From positions 1-64,000 of the forward strand of contig CAJUDW010000010.1 of the NCBI GenBank assembly GCA_910584995.1: 64,000 nt of DNA, read 5' to 3'. Positions 59,882-64,000 of this stretch are shown here, in pieces (position 1 is the stretch's first letter; every line of letters begins with the position of its first letter). The notes under the pieces are model-generated. The model saw nothing but the letters and a program-made list of their open reading frames with translations. It did not search any database and had not been told where the DNA came from. Origin of the DNA: an uncultured Oscillibacter sp. Lineage in GTDB: Bacteria > Bacillota > Clostridia > Oscillospirales > Oscillospiraceae. The position numbers were made by a program, and so were the translations under genes.

Positions 59882-61336
59882 TCAGCCTTTGTATTCCACA
59901 AACAGTTCCCGCACGGCGTTGGGATCCGCCGCCTTTTTCGGGGCGGCAGCAGCCGCGGGGGCCGCCGCAGGCTCGTCGTGGGGGCCGTCCCGCCAGGCCA
60001 GGAACTTGGGGGCAACCTGGGGGAACAGGGCCAGGGAGAGGACGTCCTCGTCGCTCTTGGCAGTATCCTTGAACTCGGTCCGGTACTTCTCCAGTTCCGG
60101 CTGCAGCTGATCCGCCGGGCGGCAGGTGATGACCTCCTCCGGCTTGATGCCCGCCAGGGCCCGGACTTCCTCGCTGACCTCGCCGGGCAGCTGGCCGTAC
60201 TCGCCCTTCAGGAGGCCCTTGGACTCCTTGGGGAAGGTCTTGTACTTGCCGACAACCACGTTCATCACCGCCTGGGTACCCACGATCTGGCTGGTGGGGG
60301 TCACCAGGGGCGGATAGCCGAAATCCTTCCGGACACGGGGGATCTCAGCCAGCACGTCGTAATACTTCTCCTCTTTCCCGGCCTGCTTCAGCTGGGAGAT
60401 GAGGTTGGAGAGCATGCCGCCGGGCACCTGATAGAGCAGGGTGTTGGTGTCCACGTTCAGGACCTTGGGATCCAGGGAGCCCTGCTCCTTGAGTTTCTGT
60501 GCCACCTTGCGGAAGTGGGCGGCGGCCTCGCTCATCTTGTTGAGATCCAGCCCGGTATCCCGGACAGTGCCCTGGAGGGTGGCAACCAGGGACTCCGTGG
60601 CAGGCTGGGCGGTGCCGTTGGCCAGGGGGCTCAGGGCAGTATCCACAATGTCCACGCCTGCATAGGCGGCCATGAGATACACCATGTCGCCGGTGCCGGT
60701 GGTGTTGTGGGTGTGCAGGTGGATGGGGATGGAAACAGTCTCCTTCAGGCGCTTGATCAGGGAATAGGCGTCCATGGGCAGCAGCAGGTTGGCCATGTCC
60801 TTCACGCAGATCACATCCGCGCCCATCTGCTCCAGTTCCTTGGCCAGCTTCACGAAGTACTCTTCGTTGTGGATGGGGGAGACGGTGTAGCTGAGGGTGC
60901 CCTCCACCATGCCGCCGTACTTCTTGGTGGACTTGATGGCCTGCTCCAGGTTCCGCACGTCGTTCAAGGCATCGAAAATCCGGATGATGTCGATGCCGTT
61001 TTCAATGGACTTGCGGCAGAAGGCGTCCACCACGTCGTCGGCGTAATGCTTGTAGCCCAGGATGTTCTGGCCGCGGAAGAGCATCTGCAGCTTCGTGTTG
61101 GGCAGGGCCTTGCGGAGTTTCCGCAGGCGCTCCCAGGGATCCTCGTTCAAAAAGCGCATGCAGGAGTCGAAAGTGGCGCCGCCCCAACACTCAAGGGACC
61201 AGTAGCCGATAGAGTCCAGCACCTCGCAGGCGGGGAGCATGTCCTCCACCCGCATCCGGGTGGCCGCCTGGGACTGGTGGGCGTCCCGGAGGATGGTATC
61301 GGTGATGTACAGGGGCTTCTTAGACAAAAATTCCAT
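59882..61336 (-). CDS. oadA: Oxaloacetate decarboxylase-type carboxyltransferase subunit (OadA), no biotin domain
   Basis: A 484-residue carboxyltransferase. HMGL-like TIM barrel with ITDTILRDAHQSQAATRMR near 10-30, the conserved ECWGGATFDSCMRFLNEDPW near 49-68, lysine/histidine sites in VKDMANLLLPMDAYSL and HLHTHNTTGTG, then the conserved carboxylase domain (about 300-440, YQVPGGMLSNLISQLKQAG, LVTPTSQIVGTQAVMNV). It ends in an Ala-rich linker without the MKM biotin site found in full-length OadA; the biotin protein is a separate gene upstream. It transfers CO2 from oxaloacetate (or a related acid) to that carrier. Ribosome site GGAGGT. Confidence 0.92.
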   Translation of the reverse strand: MEFLSKKPLYITDTILRDAHQSQAATRMRVEDMLPACEVLDSIGYWSLECWGGATFDSCMRFLNEDPWERLRKLRKALPNTKLQMLFRGQNILGYKHYADDVVDAFCRKSIENGIDIIRIFDALNDVRNLEQAIKSTKKYGGMVEGTLSYTVSPIHNEEYFVKLAKELEQMGADVICVKDMANLLLPMDAYSLIKRLKETVSIPIHLHTHNTTGTGDMVYLMAAYAGVDIVDTALSPLANGTAQPATESLVATLQGTVRDTGLDLNKMSEAAAHFRKVAQKLKEQGSLDPKVLNVDTNTLLYQVPGGMLSNLISQLKQAGKEEKYYDVLAEIPRVRKDFGYPPLVTPTSQIVGTQAVMNVVVGKYKTFPKESKGLLKGEYGQLPGEVSEEVRALAGIKPEEVITCRPADQLQPELEKYRTEFKDTAKSDEDVLSLALFPQVAPKFLAWRDGPHDEPAAAPAAAAAPKKAADPNAVRELFVEYKG

Positions 61337-61349
61337 ATTCTACCTCCAA

Positions 61350-62609
61350 TCAGCCGAACAGGGAGATCAGCACGCCTGCCGCGATGGCGGAGCCGATGAC
61401 GCCGGCCACGTTGGGGCCCATGGCGTGCATCAGCAGGAAGTTGCTGGGATTGGCCTTCTGACCCTCCACCTGGGAGACCCGGGCGGCCATGGGCACGGCG
61501 GAAACGCCGGCGGAGCCGATAAGGGGATTGATCTTCTCCTTCAGGAAGAGGTTCATGATCTTGGCCAGAATCACGCCGCCGGCAGTGCCGAAGCCGAAGG
61601 CCACTACACCCATGCAGAGGATGGCCAGGGTCTGGAGGCTCAGGAAGGTCCGGCCGGTGGCCGTGCAGCCCACGGACACGCCCAGGAAGATGGTGACGAT
61701 GTTGATGAGTTCGTTCTGGGCGGTCTTGCTGAGCCGATCCACCACGCCGCATTCCTTGAAGAGGTTGCCCAGCATCAGGCAGGCGATCAGGGGGCCGGCG
61801 GAGGGCACCAGCAGGGCCACAAACACAGTGACCACTACGGGGAAGACAATCTTCTCCTTCTTGGAGACCTCACGCAGGGGCTTCATGACGATTTTCCGCT
61901 CCTCCTCCGTGGTAAGGAGCCGCATGATAGGCGGCTGGATCACGGGGACCAGGGCCATGTAGGAATAAGCCGACACGGCGATGGGGCCCAGCAGGGCCGG
62001 GGCCAGCATGGCGGTGACGAAGATGGCCGTGGGGCCGTCCGCGCCGCCGATAATGCCGATGGAGCCGGCTTCCGCGCCGGTGAAGCCCATGAAGCGGCAG
62101 CCCACGTAGGTCATGAAGATGCCCAGCTGGGCGGCCGCGCCAAGCAGCAGGCTCTTGGGGTTGGCGATCAGGGGGCCGAAGTCGGTCATGGCGCCCACGC
62201 CCATGAAGATCAGGCAGGGATAGATGCCCAGCTTGATGCCCAGGTACAGGATGTCCACCAGGCCCGGGCTGACGGACTGTCCCACCGCCACGGTGTTCAG
62301 TACAGCGTCGGACACGCCCAGGGACTGCATCTCGGCGATGAAGGCCTGGGTCACCGGTGCGCCGCCGATGAGATCCCAGTGGACATGCCCGCCGGCAAAG
62401 AAGATCTCGTGGAACATGTTGGCGCCGGGGAGGTTGGTGATCAGCATACCGAAGGCGATGGTCACCAGCAGCAGCGGCTCGAATTTCTTGACAATGCCCA
62501 GCCAGATAAGGAAGCAGGCAATGCAGATCATGACCAGGCTCTTCCAGTTATCCCCCTGGGTGAACTGGTAAAAGCCCGTGCTCTGCAAAAAGTTTACAAT
62601 AGCGTCCAT
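61350..62609 (-). CDS. oadB: Na+-translocating decarboxylase beta subunit
   Basis: A 419-residue integral membrane subunit (OadB/MmdB/GcdB family) that decarboxylates carboxybiotin and pumps Na+. Recognisable: LIFMGVGAMTDFGPLIANPKSLLLGAAAQLGIF, the signature GSIGIIGGADGPTAIFVT with the conserved Asp, GVSVGCTATGRTFLS and NPLIGSAGVSAVPMAARVSQVEGQKANPSNFLLMHAMGPNVAGVIGSAIAAGV at the end. About nine helices. It lies 13 bases before oadA in the operon. Ribosome site AGGAGG. Confidence 0.96.
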   Translation of the reverse strand: MDAIVNFLQSTGFYQFTQGDNWKSLVMICIACFLIWLGIVKKFEPLLLVTIAFGMLITNLPGANMFHEIFFAGGHVHWDLIGGAPVTQAFIAEMQSLGVSDAVLNTVAVGQSVSPGLVDILYLGIKLGIYPCLIFMGVGAMTDFGPLIANPKSLLLGAAAQLGIFMTYVGCRFMGFTGAEAGSIGIIGGADGPTAIFVTAMLAPALLGPIAVSAYSYMALVPVIQPPIMRLLTTEEERKIVMKPLREVSKKEKIVFPVVVTVFVALLVPSAGPLIACLMLGNLFKECGVVDRLSKTAQNELINIVTIFLGVSVGCTATGRTFLSLQTLAILCMGVVAFGFGTAGGVILAKIMNLFLKEKINPLIGSAGVSAVPMAARVSQVEGQKANPSNFLLMHAMGPNVAGVIGSAIAAGVLISLFG

Positions 62610-62627
62610 ATAGCGTCCTCCTGTGGG

Positions 62628-62972
62628 TCACTGGATGACGCACAGCAGGGTGCCGGACTCCACAGCAGCCCCCTTGGAGGTGTTGATGGAGGCGATTCTG
62701 CCGTCGCAGGGGCACATGATCTCGTTTTCCATCTTCATGGCCTCCAGGATCATCAGCACGTCGCCCTTCTTCACAGCAGCGCCCTGGGCGAACTTCACGT
62801 CCAGAATGGTGCCGGGCATGGGGCTGGTGACCTGTTCGCCGCCGGCGGGGGCGGCAGCCGCAGGGGCAGGGGCGGGAGCGGCCGCAGGGGCGGCTGCGGG
62901 CATGGCGCCGGTCATTTCCTCCAGTTCGATTTCATAGGCGGTCCCGTTGACTGTGACGCGATACTTTTTCAT
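62628..62972 (-). CDS. Biotin carrier protein of decarboxylase
   Basis: A 114-residue biotinyl carrier. Residues about 30-50 are an Ala/Pro linker (PAAAPAAAPAPAPAAAA); the C-terminal lipoyl/biotinyl fold has the biotin lysine in EAMKMENEIMCPCDGRI near residue 83, with a normal TSPMPGTILDVKFAQGAAVKKGD start. It carries CO2 from OadA to OadB. It is separate here (as in glutaconyl-CoA and methylmalonyl-CoA decarboxylases) rather than fused to OadA. The start MKKYRVTVNG follows GGAGAG. A biotin ligase is not in the window. Confidence 0.95.
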   Translation of the reverse strand: MKKYRVTVNGTAYEIELEEMTGAMPAAAPAAAPAPAPAAAAPAGGEQVTSPMPGTILDVKFAQGAAVKKGDVLMILEAMKMENEIMCPCDGRIASINTSKGAAVESGTLLCVIQ

Positions 62973-62999
62973 GGTTTCTCTCCTTTGATGTATCAATGA

Positions 63000-63263
63000 T
63001 TAGAGTTTCTTCATAGACAGGATGCGGATGCCGGTGATATCCAGGCCCAGTTCCTCCGCCACGGCGGCGGACACGGCGGCTATGACTTCCTGCCGGTTCG
63101 GTTCCGGCAAGACGGCGGGCGCCGGTGCAGCTGCGGGAACTGCCGTCTGCTTGCCGTGGCCCAGGATGGCGCTCATGATCATCGTCAGCGCGATCAGGCA
63201 GATCAGGCCGAAGAAGACAGTGCCCATACCCATCAGGCAGACAAACAACTTTGGATAGTCCAT
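63000..63263 (-). CDS. oadG: OadG-like membrane gamma subunit
   Basis: An 87-residue protein with one membrane helix (about 6-30, VCLMGMGTVFFGLICLIALTMIM), an Ala/Pro linker (TAVPAAAPAPAVLPEP) and a small C-terminal domain (EVIAAVSAAVAEELGLDITGIRILSMKKL). This matches the OadG/MmdD-type gamma/delta subunit, which holds the soluble carboxyltransferase and carrier to the beta subunit. The start MDYPKLFVC follows AGGGAGGG. It is first in the operon oadG-carrier-oadB-oadA. Short subunits of this type diverge widely, so the name rests on layout as well as sequence. Confidence 0.88.
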   Translation of the reverse strand: MDYPKLFVCLMGMGTVFFGLICLIALTMIMSAILGHGKQTAVPAAAPAPAVLPEPNRQEVIAAVSAAVAEELGLDITGIRILSMKKL

Positions 63264-63294
63264 ATACTCCCTCCCTAATAAAATAGTTACAGAT

Positions 63295-63323
63295 ATTATA
63301 ACAATGAAAGCATTAAAAGACAA
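63295..63323 (-). promoter_or_regulatory. Promoter of the oad operon
   Basis: TTGTCT (63318-63323), 17-base spacer, TATAAT (63295-63300) on the minus strand, about 30 bases upstream of the oadG start. Confidence 0.85.
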
Positions 63324-63476
63324 CACGACATTTTCGGCTTTTTCCCGTAAGAATTTGGTGAAAATGACAAGGCTGAAAAGGAGTTTCCCTCTTTTTCCAG
63401 CAGGGGCATCTGTGATATAATCAAACCGTATATTATCCGGCCGGAAGGGCTCCCGGCGGGGGAAGGGAGGGCGCTT

Positions 63477-64000
63477 ATGCGCTACGGCAGCGTGGTCCCG
63501 GCCCGGTTTCTCGCCCGGCCCAACCGCTTCATCGCCCTGGTGGATCTGGATGGGCGGCAGGAGGCCGTCCATGTAAAAAATACCGGGCGGTGCCGGGAAC
63601 TGCTGGTCCCCGGCGCGCCGGTGTATCTGGAGAAGGGGACGAACCCCGGGCGGAAGACCGCTTACGACCTGATCGCCGTCCAAAAGGGGCAGCGGCTTAT
63701 CAACATGGATGCCCAGGCCCCCAACCGGGTTTTCGCCGAGTGGGCCGCCCAGGGGGGCTTTGCCCCGGATGCGGCGGATATCCGGGCGGAGTACCGCTAC
63801 GGCAGTTCCCGGCTGGATTTCTGCCTGGAGACGCCCTGCGGTCCCCACCTGGTGGAGGTGAAGGGCGTGACCCTTGAGGAGGGCGGTGCGGCCCGCTTTC
63901 CTGACGCCCCTACGGAACGGGGGGTGAAGCACATCCGGGAACTCTGCGGGGCGGCGGAGGCCGGCCTTGACGCCACGCTGTTTTTTGTGGTACAAATGGA
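63477..64000 (+). CDS. sfsA: SfsA homologue, 3' end beyond window
   Basis: The open frame runs off the right edge, giving 174 residues. Start MRYGSVVPARFLARPNRFIA follows GGGAGGG. SfsA features: VHVKNTGRCRELLVPGAPVYLEKG, TAYDLIAVQKGQRLINMDAQAPN, and SRLDFCLETPCGPHLVEVKGVTL with ARFPDAPTERGVKHIREL, the nuclease-like D-(D/E)-K core of the family. SfsA was named from sugar fermentation stimulation in E. coli; it may be a DNA-binding nuclease. A TATAAT at 63416-63421 probably belongs to its promoter. Confidence 0.93.
   Translation, partial: MRYGSVVPARFLARPNRFIALVDLDGRQEAVHVKNTGRCRELLVPGAPVYLEKGTNPGRKTAYDLIAVQKGQRLINMDAQAPNRVFAEWAAQGGFAPDAADIRAEYRYGSSRLDFCLETPCGPHLVEVKGVTLEEGGAARFPDAPTERGVKHIRELCGAAEAGLDATLFFVVQM

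Noticed and set aside
1..64000. CRISPR arrays, insertion sequences, prophage or integrase genes, tRNA or rRNA genes
   Set aside because: No regularly spaced repeats, transposase/integrase motifs, or tRNA/rRNA signature sequences were found on either strand.

Overview
The window is about 64 kb of high-GC chromosomal DNA (roughly 60-63% by eye) with dense genes, strong Shine-Dalgarno sites and sigma-A-type promoters (TTGACA-N17-TATAAT). It carries T-box leaders, a glmS ribozyme, an IreB/UPF0297 protein, a DUF421-DUF4363 pair, an NfnAB-type transhydrogenase, a Na+-pumping decarboxylase operon and a selenium-type xanthine dehydrogenase. Together these suggest an anaerobic Clostridia bacterium, probably Oscillospirales/Oscillospiraceae from a gut-like habitat; the genus is not resolved. 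I saw no rRNA, tRNA, transposase, prophage or CRISPR array.

Layout. 0.2-3.2 kb: valS with a complete T-box leader. 3.3-4.0 kb: decayed regulator and membrane-protein remnants. 4.1-7.1 kb: an OmpR-type two-component pair. 7.2-9.4 kb: glmS behind its ribozyme. 9.6-12.6 kb: DUF421-DUF4363, an SH3/NlpC hydrolase, a small conserved-looking protein and ireB. 12.7-17.4 kb: pheST with a T-box, unusually split by a 0.65-kb palindrome-rich spacer, with PheT carrying an apparent duplication in its tRNA-binding region. 17.6-21.7 kb: a CBS protein, a Crp/Fnr regulator and nfnAB under a Rex-like operator. 21.9-27.7 kb: an SLH-anchored GH25 lysozyme, a MerR/GyrI pair with a textbook MerR operator, and recG. 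28-33.3 kb: a 5'-truncated chemoreceptor and an ABC importer behind an unassigned RNA leader. 33.5-38.1 kb: an AEC transporter, a membrane-fused E2-like protein lacking the catalytic histidine, ruvX and thiN. 38.1-45.3 kb: a purine/hydroxylase island (selenium-type XDH, mocA, three-subunit XDH). 45.5-47.7 kb: xpaC-TM-telA. 48.1-54.1 kb: an MMPL/RND exporter overlapping a giant GLUG/coiled-coil surface protein. 54.3-58.6 kb: GlcNAc uptake and catabolism (nagE-nagB-nagA-crr). 58.9-59.8 kb: an aldose epimerase. 59.9-63.3 kb: a four-gene Na+ decarboxylase operon. The right edge holds the start of sfsA.

How the parts fit. Amino-sugar metabolism appears at both ends of the same node: glmS makes glucosamine-6-phosphate and its message senses that product, while nagE/nagA/nagB feed it back to glycolysis. 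The decarboxylase operon would couple oxaloacetate decarboxylation to a Na+ gradient, and NfnAB would balance ferredoxin, NADH and NADPH under redox control. The xanthine dehydrogenase island suggests fermentation of purines or related heterocycles. The best candidates for undescribed biology are the MMPL-GLUG surface pair, the histidine-less membrane E2-like protein, the leader RNA of the ABC importer, the duplicated PheT domain and the element splitting pheS from pheT. All functional statements are read from sequence and family knowledge; no database search was possible.
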